Assembly: GCA_964035545.1 (NCBI GenBank)
Contig: OZ037765.1
Coordinates: forward strand, 30,184,004-30,244,003
Source of the DNA: Bugula neritina
Lineage: Eukaryota > Bryozoa > Gymnolaemata > Cheilostomatida > Bugulidae
DNA length: 60,000 bases
Reading direction: 5' to 3'
Under the pieces are notes generated by a model. The model worked only from the letters and a program-made list of their open reading frames with translations, did not search any database and had not been told where the DNA came from. The position numbers and the translations under genes were made by a program. Shown one piece after another: positions 24,781 to 40,214 of this stretch. The first letter of the stretch is position 1, and every line of letters begins with the position of its first letter.

Positions 24781-25379
24781 AACTGTCATATTCAAGTTCA
24801 AGTTGTACTTGCAGTTGTTACGATAACGAACTGATAATATAGCAAATAATAATTACTAATGACCATTGCATTTTGTTAGCGATACTAATAGTAATAGTGC
24901 AACAACAACTCTTGGTAAACTGATTTTTATAATCATGATCATAATTATTGGTATTACAATAATAATTTTTTACTTCTAACTTTAAATTTTGCGCCGGATA
25001 CACAAATTTTTTGACGGGGCCTGCGCCAATAAGCTCTATTGCGAGTTCAGGTGTCATAGCGCTTAAGTTACAGGTGCAGGTAAATTTATTTTCTGTTAAT
25101 ACCCTCTCATATTTAATTAGGTAAGAATAAGGTTTTGTTCTATTGTATGCACAAATGTGGTGCAATATCTACCTAAACATATTACATTACATTATGATTA
25201 TTCATTTTGTGAACAATTAGAATAACTATAAGTATAAGAATTTTAGCAAATCATTTATTAGGCGAGTAGACGTTCACGTTGTACTCCTACTAGTAGATGG
25301 TTCGGGTGATGTTTTACTTTTTGAGCAGCAGGCAAAGAAGCTATTGCAATATAGTTTGCAATGGCGGCTTCTTAACACT

Positions 25380-25770
25380 AACAGTAACAGTTATTGTTAA
25401 CTAACCGCAATACTGTCACTAGGCCTAACAGTAATACTAATAGTAATACTGTATTAGTTATACTTTTATTCATATTCATAAATTGTAGTATTAGTAAAAC
25501 TAATTGGAAATAATGTTAGACCTAATAATGCTAATAGTAATAGTAATACTTATACTAGTACTAATACTAATAGTAATACTAATACTAATAGTATTAGTAC
25601 TAGTATTAGTAATACTAATACTAATACTAATACTAATAGCAATACACTTACAGTGTTACTAATACTAACAGTAATAGTGCTACTAATAGTAATCTTATTA
25701 TTATTACTATATTAATATTAGTATTATACTTATAGTTTTGATTATAATAGTAATAATAATAATAATCATA
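25380..25770. repeat. Degenerate AATACT/AATAGT repeat tract
   Basis: Imperfect repetition of taatac, taatag and tagtaat hexamers, grading into (taa)n near 25745-25770. Confidence 0.85.
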
Positions 25771-26133
25771 ATAAGTTATAATGGTAATAATAAAATATTT
25801 GCATAGTTTTTTGATTGATTTTTATTATCTTTAAGAGTTCCTAGGAAGATATTTTTATTTTCATTTTATTAATCACAGTGAGTGTTGTACTTTTAATTTT
25901 GTAATTTTAATAAATAATATTCATATTGAACATTTCCTTTGCTTTTAGTTTATAAATTCTTGCATATTGATAATGCTAATAGTAATATTTTCCGTTATAT
26001 TTTCATTTCATTCCTTAATTACGCAACAAAAATATGTTTATGCTTCATACAGACTTCTGTGTTGTAATTTGTATATTACTATATACATCACAAGTTTTAT
26101 ATATTCTAGAATTCTAGAAAATTCAAATACATA

Positions 26134-29411
<3,278 letters not shown>

Positions 29412-31026
29412 GCAATGCTGGTTGCTCAGCAATACCACATGTTATGGGATGTTTATTGTGACTTAGATTCACTAAGTTATTACATTCTCTACATTGAAGT
29501 AATTCAATATCATGATTAGATATTTTATGTGTAGTATCTATTCGTAAGGCTGAAACCTTGTAGAACTTTTAAATAGTTTAATATTGTTGTAAGCTTAGGT
29601 TCTCACATGTTGGTAGAAGCAGCTGAAGTGTTCACTTTCCCCTGAGTCACTTCCAGTCTGTAAAACACGAGATTCTGTGTACCAGTCATTTAAATATTAG
29701 GCATGCTTTTCTGTGCCGATGGAAGTTCAAGAAATTGAAAGTATTATTTGTTTCATCATTTTGCGTAAAGTTATCGTTGAAAGATATAGCTTGAAATTCT
29801 ATTTGTTAAATGTGTTGTATTGAAATCAAAATTGATTATGCTTTCATTGATGTATACTTTTATGTTAAAACTTTGGTCGAAACTGATTTTTTCGAAACGT
29901 GACTGTGGTTTGTGGCAATACCTTTGTAGGCATACTCGAAAATATTATATGATATAGCGCATTAGCCTTGAATAAGGTTTGAGTGTTCACTAATCCAACA
30001 TTGTCCACAATATTCAACCTCATACTTGTCATAGTAAAACTTTTATGAATATTGTTGTACCTGAAAATTTTGAAGTAAAATATTTTGTCTCAATCTTGTT
30101 AAAAATTTTCATTTGATCTGTATTGCAAATGTTCTCTAAATACACCTAATATTGTGAGCCAGTATGATAAATAGACAGTTTTGCAACTACATCTAGATTC
30201 TAACATGATCTTATTTCAAGTAATGCACTGCTACTTGTGTTTAATACTGCATTTGTTTCTTCTTGCTCTTGAACTGTGATAGGAGGGCTAGCAAAGGGTG
30301 TGGTTTGTAGATGAGTTCAAATAAGATAGCTATTAACTATTAGGTAATAATATTTTTTGTCAATGTTTTTGCAAATTTAGCCCACAATTTCATCCAAGCC
30401 TAGCTGCATTACAAAATGAATTATGAAATTTATTACTGTTAAGAAGTTAAACTCATTCATTAGTGATTATAATATGTTTATTAATGTCAATAAGAAAATC
30501 TGTGTTGTAAATTGTTATCAAACATAATGAAACCTCGGTATAGTATTTCTTACATAACTTTTCAACCCAACAGAAGTGTAGAATGTTGAAGTTATTTTAT
30601 TGATTCGCTGCATCACATCTACAATACTGATGAATCTCAATAAGTGTCTTACCAACAACCTATACATTTAGCACCAACTCTTGTAATCTTAGAAAAATAA
30701 TTAATGAAAAGGCTAGTCTAAAAATATAGTTTAAATAAAAATGCATGAAATAAAAGTCTTCCAAATTATATGTAAATAGTGAATGCGATTTTTGAAAAAA
30801 TTTAGCTTGGCGATTGTATAAAACTAACAAAAAGCAGACTTAAAAGATATCAAAACAAATTATTATGCATTTCGACCAATAAATACACTAAATTTGTGTT
30901 CAGTATATACAACAAGTAGTAGGAAAAATTCAAAATGTAGCTTAGATAATAGTAATAATGGCTATCAATACATTACAAATAGATAATAAACAAAGATAGT
31001 AATTAGCATGATGTCCAACTAATCGA
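29412..31026. other. Tail-to-tail spacer, LRRC47 / SLCO
   Basis: 1.6 kb of AT-rich DNA that should contain both 3' UTRs. No coding exon, RNA gene or clear repeat is seen. Confidence 0.6.
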
Positions 31027-33222
31027 TTACAATGCAGGTGATGCTTCCAATTTCCCATTTTCTTCAGGTTTTGATTCCTCTGCTGCATTAGCTTTTTCTT
31101 TCAATTTTTCTAGTTCCTTGTACTTCTTCATACCAGATGCTGGTATAGCCGCAGCACAGAGCAGGCATGTCACAGCTACAGTCCCCAGGGTCATCCACAG
31201 GTATCTGAAAAGCAGGCACATTTCTCTACAACGCTTACTATAAATATCATGTGAAATATTCTTCTGTTGCACACACACACTTCTGTCAACAAGAAAAAAT
31301 CACTGTCTCAATTATGTGTGTCAATTTATGTGATTATTTTTTAACAACCAAGTTTTCACAGGAACTTTTGAGAGAGACCGTATCATAACTTTCATTCGAG
31401 AAGATTAATTTTGTTCAATAGAGTGTAGAGTGCAAATTTACAGTCTAAAATAATCGAAACAGCATTGCTAATTCTAACTTCATGCTACTGGTTCAATATG
31501 ACTTAGTGAACTCTGTTGTACATTTTCAAGTCATACAAATTAGAATATTTAGTTCGATTGTTACCAGCCCAGTCTCAAGTGAACCGCACTGAAGAATGTA
31601 TCAGCCTTTAAAAAGATAGCTGCATGCAGTATTTTAGAAACCCAACTACTCCACCTCCATCCCGAATACTAGAAAACACTTACTTAGTCTTATATTCAGT
31701 GTTGACGTATTCCATGCAATAACCCCGATCCTTAGCTTCTGGAAACTCCCATATATTGCAGGTAGAATCGATGATCGTCCCGTAAAGTATAGGCGCTGGT
31801 ATCCAAGCTAGTAGGCTAGCTAGACTAGACTGAATTCCTAGAGCAAAACTTTTGTCATCCTCACCTACTGACCTAAACATACAACACCCGAGTCTACAGC
31901 ACATTTGACATTCTCATAAAAAGTAGGAGTCATAAAGGCTATAGTTTTGTGCATATCTCGTTGCAGTTCCACCCGACAGCATTTACTGGCTACTAAAATT
32001 ATCAGTTGTATGTACTACAACTGAAAATACATCCGCATAATGCACTAAAGATACAAGAGTTGCTTTCCCTTTTCTCTTCGGCTGAAGTGAAAGTCTATGT
32101 ACCTACACCCATATTAGCAAGTACTTGTTAGCAAAAATTAAAAGATGTTTAATCATGTTATTTAATATGTTATTAGAAATGCTACTTTATACTTCAAGAG
32201 TTGTCTGAAACAACATTAAAACCATATTATCGTATTACAGTATTAAACAGTATTACAGTATTACCTCATAATAATGTTGATGCCGACACTAACACAGGAT
32301 CCTAAGCTAGCCATAGATAAGATAGCGAAAACCATGTAGATGTATGGTGCATTACAAGTTTCAGGTTGGCAAATACCATCCACCATTGTTATGTTCTGTC
32401 CACACAAACACCCCGTGTAATGCTAAAATATAATAAGCTGCTGGTAGAGAAAGCTTGTTAAATGTATAGTATTTATTTGAAATGCCATACAGAGAACCTG
32501 TTTAATGTACATCTTATGTGACTCAAGAAGTGAAAACTCAGTTTATAGAATATGTTAGTAGCATGCATAAGATACTAGTTGTATTTTCCAAAGAACCTAA
32601 AATTTTTAATTCTGAAATAAATTTTCTTCAATTCCGTTGCAGATGAGAAATTTACAGTGAACAATTTACACAGGATATTATAATGAGTTGTTTGAAGATG
32701 GATGCAAAAACACTATTTTTCTGTGAGTTTTTGGTTCTAGCAAAGAAATTAAAAAAAAAGATTTTGCACGAATAACCAATTGCATGTTGGCCATACACTT
32801 TAATGTCATGATTTGAAACCCAGGTTTTTTGTGCATATAAGTGACAAATCAGGACTGGATCAATTTTGACACAATCAAAGTTGAGTTGATGCAAACTTAA
32901 CCAAGGACAAGTCAAGGTCAAGACTGCTACTTACAATTCTATCATCAATAGTGGTGTACCCATCACAGCCAACTATGCAGGGGGATTTGTAAGTTTGGCC
33001 ATCATAACACAGTGGTACGTACATATCTGCATCGCACTTGCATGGATCTATACAGCTTCTGAAATATTACAATTTCATACGAGGCATTTGTTCAATTTAT
33101 AACACATTTGTCTATATACAGGCATGTTCACATTCAGGTAAATAAATAATGGTAGCAACAATAATTATATATAATAATATAATATATTCTATATATACAT
33201 TATATATAAAATTGTATATATA

Positions 33223-33294
<72 letters not shown>

Positions 33295-36200
33295 GTGCTG
33301 ATGAGGGGACAAATCCCGAAACAGCTGCTGTCTACATATTGAGATACATATACATGTATAAATTAAACACACTTACGAAGTATTTGCAGGGGAGAGTTGT
33401 GATGAAAACTGTTCACAAGTGAGAAAATGGGTTGGTATTAAGAAAATAGCTCCCAGTCCAGTAGCAACAGTAAGAAATATTACATTCTTTTGAAGACTCA
33501 ATTTGTACTTTGAAGTCAGAAAACCTCCAACAAATACAGCAACAGCGCCAAACAGAGGTGGAAGTGCTCCTAAACCATGTAATAAGGCAACAACACTTGA
33601 ATTATAACAAATTAGGTTAAGAAAATGAATTTATTTCGTATTGGAATAGTTTAGGTAAAGCTCAAATGAATAGACTGAAGTTTTAAAGGCCAATTAATTA
33701 ATTTGTTATAGTTATGGTGCTGTGAGCTCCCTCAAATAGAGCCATGACAACTTTCAGCAAGTGTCTCAGGCTAAAATTGATTTCTGGCTTTCAAAACTGG
33801 GCACGGCAATCCACACCCCAAACCAAAAGATATAAATATTGTATCAGAAATAAATTAATGCCAAAACTAACAGAGTTACTATCGAATATACCAGATAACA
33901 GGTTGCAACTACTGTAGCACAGGTATACTTTGTAAATATACTGCTGGGGTACTTCAACATGGCAATATATTAAAGAGAGATTGCACGCAGCTATACGTAA
34001 TATATGTTCAACATATATACCTCCATAAATACTAGCATCTGAAGCACTAAAATTAAACACAGTTTCAAAGTATTTGGGGAGAAATCCAGTCCACCCTGAA
34101 GTGTAGTAACCAGCTGTGCAGTTGGCAAGCATAACCAGTAAGTATAGTGGGTTTGTGAACAGTCTACCCAGAGATTTGAACAGTCCTACAAAAAACCAAC
34201 CAGCAGATATAACTATATAAGTAAAGATCCGCCAACAGACTATAAGTAATAGTGACAGCACTTAATAATGCCACTAAATCTATAAATCTGTACTCTGTAC
34301 ATATTTTTATTTTTCAACTGTTTAAATATAACTGCATCAACTTACATGTAGTATCTACTGTAAAATGATCAGTAACAGTCAAGTGTTAGATGTTGGTTTA
34401 CTAAACTAGTAAAATTTGTTGTTAAAACATTTTACTACTAAAAGCTTTTTTAGAGAATGATAGGACGAATTCATCGGGTAAAATTTTCGCCTTTAGTTCA
34501 CTCCATTTACTTACAAGTGCACTTACATGTATGTAGTGATATAGCTTTCTAAATAACGTTTCAGTATAACTTGAATTTAAACCCACCTGACGCTTTATAA
34601 CAACAGTCAATTAAATTCCTACACTACTACAGTTGCACACCAATAAAAGTCCATATAATATATGTAATAGTCTATATAGTGACAGGATATAAAATCCCCA
34701 ACCTGTTATGTTACGGGCTGCAGGTATTGCTACTTCAGTTTCTTCTACAAGTTTGTCAGCTTTTTCAGATGTTGAATTACAATTATCTTCCAGTTTTATA
34801 TCTTCTTTTGCTAAAATTGTTTCACTCAAACTAAGATTATTGTCTTCTATAGCTAGTATATTATAGCACCTTGTTATAATTATGTTTTATGTATTATGTT
34901 TTATTGTATGAACTACGTTTTATAGATTACCAGTATTGAGTCTAGGAGTTTTAGGAAGCTTCTTCGGGTACATGCAGAGTAGGAACACAAATGTTATTAG
35001 AAAGCCAGCGAATACAAAGTATCCAACCCAGTAAGCACCAATCCATTGTGAATCTGCCTCCGTCAGGTATGTTTCTGCATATAATGAAATATAATTAAGA
35101 GTAGTGCTTCCACTACCATTAAGTAGTGCAAACATTCAACATTATCTGAAGCCTTAATAGAAATCTCAATAAAAGCAGAGAAAACTTGGGCAAAATTATT
35201 ATGATTTTACTGAAGCACTACTATTTTGACTAATCCAGCCAAGTGCTATATATTTGCTGTAACTATACAGCTTATCAAAGGGCTCTTTGGCTTATACCAT
35301 ACTAAGTGACTGTGAATGAGTCATAACATAATGCTATTAATAGACTCAGTGTCCCAATATTATATTCTCTTCGACTAGCAAAAGTAGTTACTGAAGGTAA
35401 TAATTTAGTCAAGTTAGCACTGTTTTTGCTAATTTACAGCATGTTTTCCCATAAGATTCTCAACATATTAAATTCTTAGATGGTAGATAAAACCAACCAC
35501 CCAGCGTAACGTAGAGTTTGAGGAATGCCGCACCAGCTCCAAACCCCACAATTGGTCCGACGGTGTAACACGCCATGACAATAGCTACAAGCATACATTC
35601 ATATAAATTACTATAGTATTACCTGCGTTAGTATGGAAAGTAATTGATATAAATATACACAATATACATGCATGATTTTCACTAGAGTGCTTTAACTATC
35701 ATTTCTAACTCTAAAGGTAAAACTTTTTTCTAGAAAAGTAAGAGATACTCTGATTGAAGATTGAAATGTTGTCAACTTACACACATACTTGGCCGTATCG
35801 TGTACATCTTCCACGTTATTATCAATATAAACCAGACTGAGGCAGTAAAATGGCGCATATCCGAGTCCCATTATAAATCCACCAATGCAATACAAGATTG
35901 TGGCAGGAATGTTTTGGGCCTGTTCTTTATTTGCCACTAAAAATATAGTAAAAATGTTATAAATTGATAATCATTCAATTCAATGGAGACACTGAAAATA
36001 CATTATCATGTAGTTGCATTACACTGGGTGCATCATGTTTCAATATAGTAATAAAAATGCACCATTCCAAACAAACTGTCAAAGTGGAAATATTAAAGCA
36101 TCATATGAAGTATCTTAGGTATTTATCATCAAAGCCATTTTCAAGTGCAGATAAACTACAAAGCTTATTGTTTCCCACTGTTACTATATAATTTATATAT

Positions 36201-39200
36201 CATATATAAAAGTGTACAACTCAGGGAGCAGCTGTGGTACAGTGGTTAGAGTGCTGGCCTAGTAAACACAAGGTCAGCGGTTCGAGTCCACACACCAGCA
36301 GTGATGTTAGAAAGAGCATTTAGTCATAGTTGCTTCAGTGCCAAATTAGGATAAGTCCTTAGCCTGCTTTAAAAAACCCCTACCACCTAGGGTTCTCACA
36401 GGGATGGTGACTAGAAACTCAAGCAAGTTTTCATATGAAATCATCCAACTTTCTTACCAGTAGTGTTGTTGGTAAGCACAGTGGTGGTGGTAGCAATCAT
36501 CTGAGATGAAGTCTGACACAGAGACCTGCAAATTTTAATATAAAAAAAGTTTTTATCACAGATACACCCTCTTGTGTAAATATTTATGGTGAATCGTTTT
36601 CAAGTAGACACAAGGTTTTATCAGTCCAAAACAATCAGTTGTGTTACATAAATTCAAAGAGTTTGGAATGATAGATAACGTTGCAATTCCATTATAGTCA
36701 ATTAACAATTATTGTTTAGAAGAGTTCTGTAGAAAAACACTTCTAAAGTTGGAGAGTTGAATTGAATAAAAACTATAGTCATCATGATATATAACTCACA
36801 AATAAGAGTAAATACATGCTTATAGGTTATAATAAATCAGCTACAGATACACACTACTTACTATGTATACTGTAACATGGGCTGCTGCAGATATGCATTA
36901 AACTCACTGTAGAATATTATGTTTGCTGCAGATAAGCCTTACTCACTTTAAAACATAATACTTGCTGCAGATATGCATTGCTGTAGAATATAATACTTGC
37001 TGCAGATATGCACTACTCACTGTGTTATGTGATCTGCAGCAGATATATCTTCATCTATACCTTTAAGCTTGTCCTTATAATCAATGAAGAAGTGAGGCAG
37101 TCCATGAAGTATACAGCCCGCAACAAACAGCAGGAGACCAGAGGCTAACACCTGAGTGAGCAGATTAGTACACAAGTACTGGCATTTTCATTGATAACAA
37201 TTTGACATTGAAAGACCTAGCTCTCTTTTTTCAATTCTTATCGCTCAAAGTGCCTTATCTTGTTCACACTAAGAAAGCATGATTTTTTATCCTAAACATT
37301 AAATTGAACTTTTGCTAACACTTAAAATGTGAGGTAGATGTAGCCTTAGAGTAAGTTTTTTCAAGTAGTGGATATTTCCATGAATTGCCTAACATTAAAA
37401 CTAAACTTTTCTTTAAATATAATTATCATGTGAGTTATTAGAAAACTAAAATTGTCTAAAAATTAATATGTTCAATTGCAGTTTCATTTTCCACAGCCTA
37501 TTTTATCTTCAAAATTTTTATTATCCTATGCTTTGTTTGACTTCAGCCTGAAACTAGTTTACTAAACTGTGATACGATTAGTTTATGAAAAATGAAACGT
37601 ATCTCAAGTGGCACTCTACAATATTTTTAAAAAGATAAATATATGATATCTAGACAATTAAATTGTAGAACTATGAATAAAAACATAGATATATGAGGTA
37701 GATTTAGCAGCTATGATACATGAAAATAAATTAAAAAGCTGCAATAGAGAGATCCCCTGTAGCAAAATGCCGTGTGTTAAATTTAATTTCCTAATAGATT
37801 TTCCATCAAGCTAAGCTTATACTTATATTCAACATGCAAAAGTAATGCAACTCGAAAACTGTGAAATGGCCCGGTTTCCATTGAATTTAATGCATGATGC
37901 AGCTTTGTCCATTTTAAATTATTTTACCAAAATTTGCAGAAACAAAGCAGTATAAGTGTTATATCTTACTCATTATACGATATAGCATTGGAAATGGTAA
38001 AATACTACTTTATCAATTAATGACAAAATATATCTCATTTTCCTTAAATAATAAGTAACAAAGCTTTCCTGCTCTTGTTATATAGGAGTGATATTAAACG
38101 ATGTTGAACATAGCCAAATAAATTAATATAAATATACAACATATCCAGACAATATCATATTAAAACTATCGACAAGAAAAGGTCCAACTCAAAGGTTCAA
38201 ACTTACTCTGGGTATGTGTTTAGAGGTGAGAAAATATGAAGAGAATACATTGGAGAGAATGCTGCCGACTTCAAACATAGCATACCAAACACCAATATCC
38301 TGAGAGCTGAATGAGAATACAGTTTGACTCGTTGTTTGCATGGAACTCATATATGTGTAGGAACCAACGACAGCCAAAGCTATGATGCCATTGGTTATGG
38401 AGTAGCACAGCAGGTTGGCACATTTCTGGAGACAAGAGCTGTTTTTCAGTCCCCCCACACCACAACGTCTGTCCTGATCTTCATCTGCCATTCTGAGAGG
38501 TTATAAACAAAACAGAAATATAAGCACAAGCAATGTCTGTATTAAGCAACAACCAAAATGTATGAAACGAAAATTACAGCATGACATACAGTTATATATT
38601 CAGTATAGTCCTTTACTACTGGAACTGTTACTAAAACACAATAAAGTTAGTTATTTAATAATGCAGATGATAAAATGATAAAAGAATACAATGTATTAAA
38701 CAACATACACTGAAAACTACAACTTCAACTTTTGAACTAACTTGATAAATAAATTTAAATAAAATGTGTGAAATCTACAATGAAAAATGTTGATTATATT
38801 ATCAGGTTCCCAAATTCAGAGAAACTTATTCATCGTGCTTGCAATATTTTTTATAGGTCAACATTTTTTCTACAACTACATGGTGAAAAATTAAGCTTGA
38901 TTGAAACACATTTTATAGCCACATAGAAATTGAGCACACACTTAAAAATTAGACATACATTTTAACTTTTAAAAATTATTTTTACACTAGAGACAAACTC
39001 ATTAATATTTATTCAAAAGACACATAAGACACAAACCATTAACTAAATTAAAGATGAAATTCTTCTCCAAAAAGTTCAAAAAATGTGGCATTATTGAACA
39101 ATTTTATAACATATGTAGTTGTTTTTATAATATATCATCACAACCGAAATGCTTAATTCAATTTCAAAATCAATTGGACATTTTGACATACAATGTTCTC

Positions 39201-40214
39201 CATGTGAATAGAGACACCTTGTTGTTTTATAAACGTGAATTGCTTTGAATGAATCAACATTAATGTGATTTAATTTTTAAAAAATTATTTAAAATCTTCA
39301 CTTGTTGATTTTTTGCAGAAAAGAAGTTGATCTTTGATCATCAAAAACAGATAATGTTTTACTCATAGCTAAGCTTTGATTGAATTACACAAACTAGAAC
39401 CTGTCTCTGTAAAAAATCTTAGAAAAAAGTATGCATTGTTAATACTATTATTACTACAGAGATAGCTTTTTCAAAAGTCATCTTGTCACAAAGACTGACT
39501 GTGGTTGAAAGAATGATGACGTGTAAGATTCTACTTCCACTGACTGAACACATCCAAATTTTACAGCTAAACCACTTTTCTGGTATAAAAATTGTCACTC
39601 AGGTATTTTAAATCATTGAATAGTAAAAATAAATGGCTGACCAAGTTGTTTTAAATTGGAAAAAAATGAAGTAGCATCAACTGGAAGAAATTGGAAATTT
39701 AAATCAAGCAGATATTCGTTTTCATACTGATAATGACGGTAATACTTACTTATACTCATTCATAGTCATATTTAATACTTATAGTTATACTGTATTGAGA
39801 GTAAGTACTGAGTTACAGTTACTATTAGTATTAATCTTCATAAATCCAAGTTCCAATCTTTAATTTTAAGCATAATGATAATAGACTTAATTATGGCATG
39901 CAATTTGCAAAATAGCTACTTATATTGAGCTTAGCTTATAACAAAATCCTTCACTGATATTGAAAGTGAAAGTCAAAGTTATTCAGCTACCTAAAATTAG
40001 ACATCTGCTTTTTTTCAGCAGCCACCTTTTCCAAAGAACAGCCATTATGATTTATTACAGATGAAGCTGAAGTGTGATGAAAAGTATCTGAAATAGTCAG
40101 ATTTGTGTCATATTCGTCATTGACCGAAGTATCTGAGTAGTTTTGAAAAAGTTTTACTCTGTCGCCAGAATCTTGAGATCTATATTCGGCCATATTTTTT
40201 CCGGTTTTTTCCAT
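31027..40214 (-). CDS. SLCO: Solute carrier organic anion transporter (SLCO/OATP family)
   Basis: Sodium-independent plasma-membrane uptake of amphipathic organic anions (family knowledge). Fourteen exons in gene order: 40214-39991, 38492-38207, 37151-37021, 36525-36458, 35936-35781, 35584-35501, 35074-34931, 34846-34703, 34185-34021, 33569-33377, 33058-32935, 32422-32265, 31872-31684, 31204-31027. They sum to 2244 nt, an open frame of 747 residues. After a hydrophilic N-terminal tail, TM1 is at NGIIALAVVGSYTYM. Loop GLGYAPFYCLSLVYIDNNV is typical of the family. The signature region reads SQWIGAYWVGYFVFAG, where most members have RWIGAWW. Residues about 520-590 are the Kazal-like extracellular loop (SSCIDPCKCDADMYVPLC, YDGQTYKSPCIVGC, GCLCGQNITMVDGICQPETC). 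RSVGEDDKSFALGIQ and AWIPAPILYGTIIDSTC precede the last TM. The C-terminal tail is Lys/Glu-rich. Family assignment is firm; the subfamily is not resolved. Confidence 0.96.
33180..33292. repeat. (TA)n microsatellite in an SLCO intron
   Basis: A run of about 40 TA dinucleotides at 33212-33292, with a degenerate AT-rich lead-in, in the intron between exons 33569-33377 and 33058-32935. Confidence 0.95.
36224..36450 (+). mobile_element. tRNA-derived SINE in an SLCO intron
   Basis: The head contains a pol III A-box-like tgtggtacagtggttagag at 36233 and a B box ggttcgagtcc at 36279-36289. A hairpin CTGGCCT...AGGTCAG sits where a tRNA anticodon arm would be. It is followed by about 150 bp not related to tRNA, ending near the donor of exon 36525-36458. 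The head-plus-body design is typical of SINEs; the borders are approximate and no target-site duplication is obvious. Confidence 0.65.
36883..37020. repeat. Decayed tandem repeat abutting an SLCO splice donor
   Basis: Four copies starting tgctgcagata at about 36883, 36924, 36963 and 36998 (spacing 41, 39, 35 bp). The unit also contains actcact, that is AGTGAGT on the minus strand, the same hexamer that serves as donor for exon 37151-37021. Similar sequence (atctgctgcagatc) lies inside the end of that exon. Confidence 0.75.
37152..38206 (-). other. SLCO intron 2
   Basis: 1.05 kb of AT-rich DNA between exons 38492-38207 and 37151-37021. No feature is seen. Confidence 0.6.
38493..39990 (-). other. 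SLCO intron 1
   Basis: 1.5 kb of AT-rich DNA between the N-terminal exon (40214-39991) and exon 38492-38207. The junction AG|A encodes Arg before MADEDQDRR. That internal Met is a possible alternative start, since this methionine opens the conserved part. Confidence 0.5.

Larger units (their letters stand above)
22924..26133. other. Divergent spacer between the NET1-like gene and LRRC47, microsatellite-rich
   Basis: About 3.2 kb separating two genes transcribed away from each other, so both promoters should be here. I see no coding exon. The middle is dominated by degenerate ACT/AGT and AATACT repeats (24030-24780 and 25380-25770), with a less repetitive patch at about 24990-25370. Confidence 0.6.

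Noticed and set aside
24601-24801. Leu/Val-rich minus-strand frame
   Set aside because: It is the translation of the AGT/ACT microsatellite.
24818-25165. Minus-strand frame containing NLSAMTPELAIELIGAGPVK
   Set aside because: The composition differs from the surrounding repeats and may be an old insertion, but there is no recognisable domain and no neighbouring exons.
33112-33372. Ile-Tyr repeat frame on the minus strand
   Set aside because: It is the translation of a (TA)n run inside an SLCO intron.
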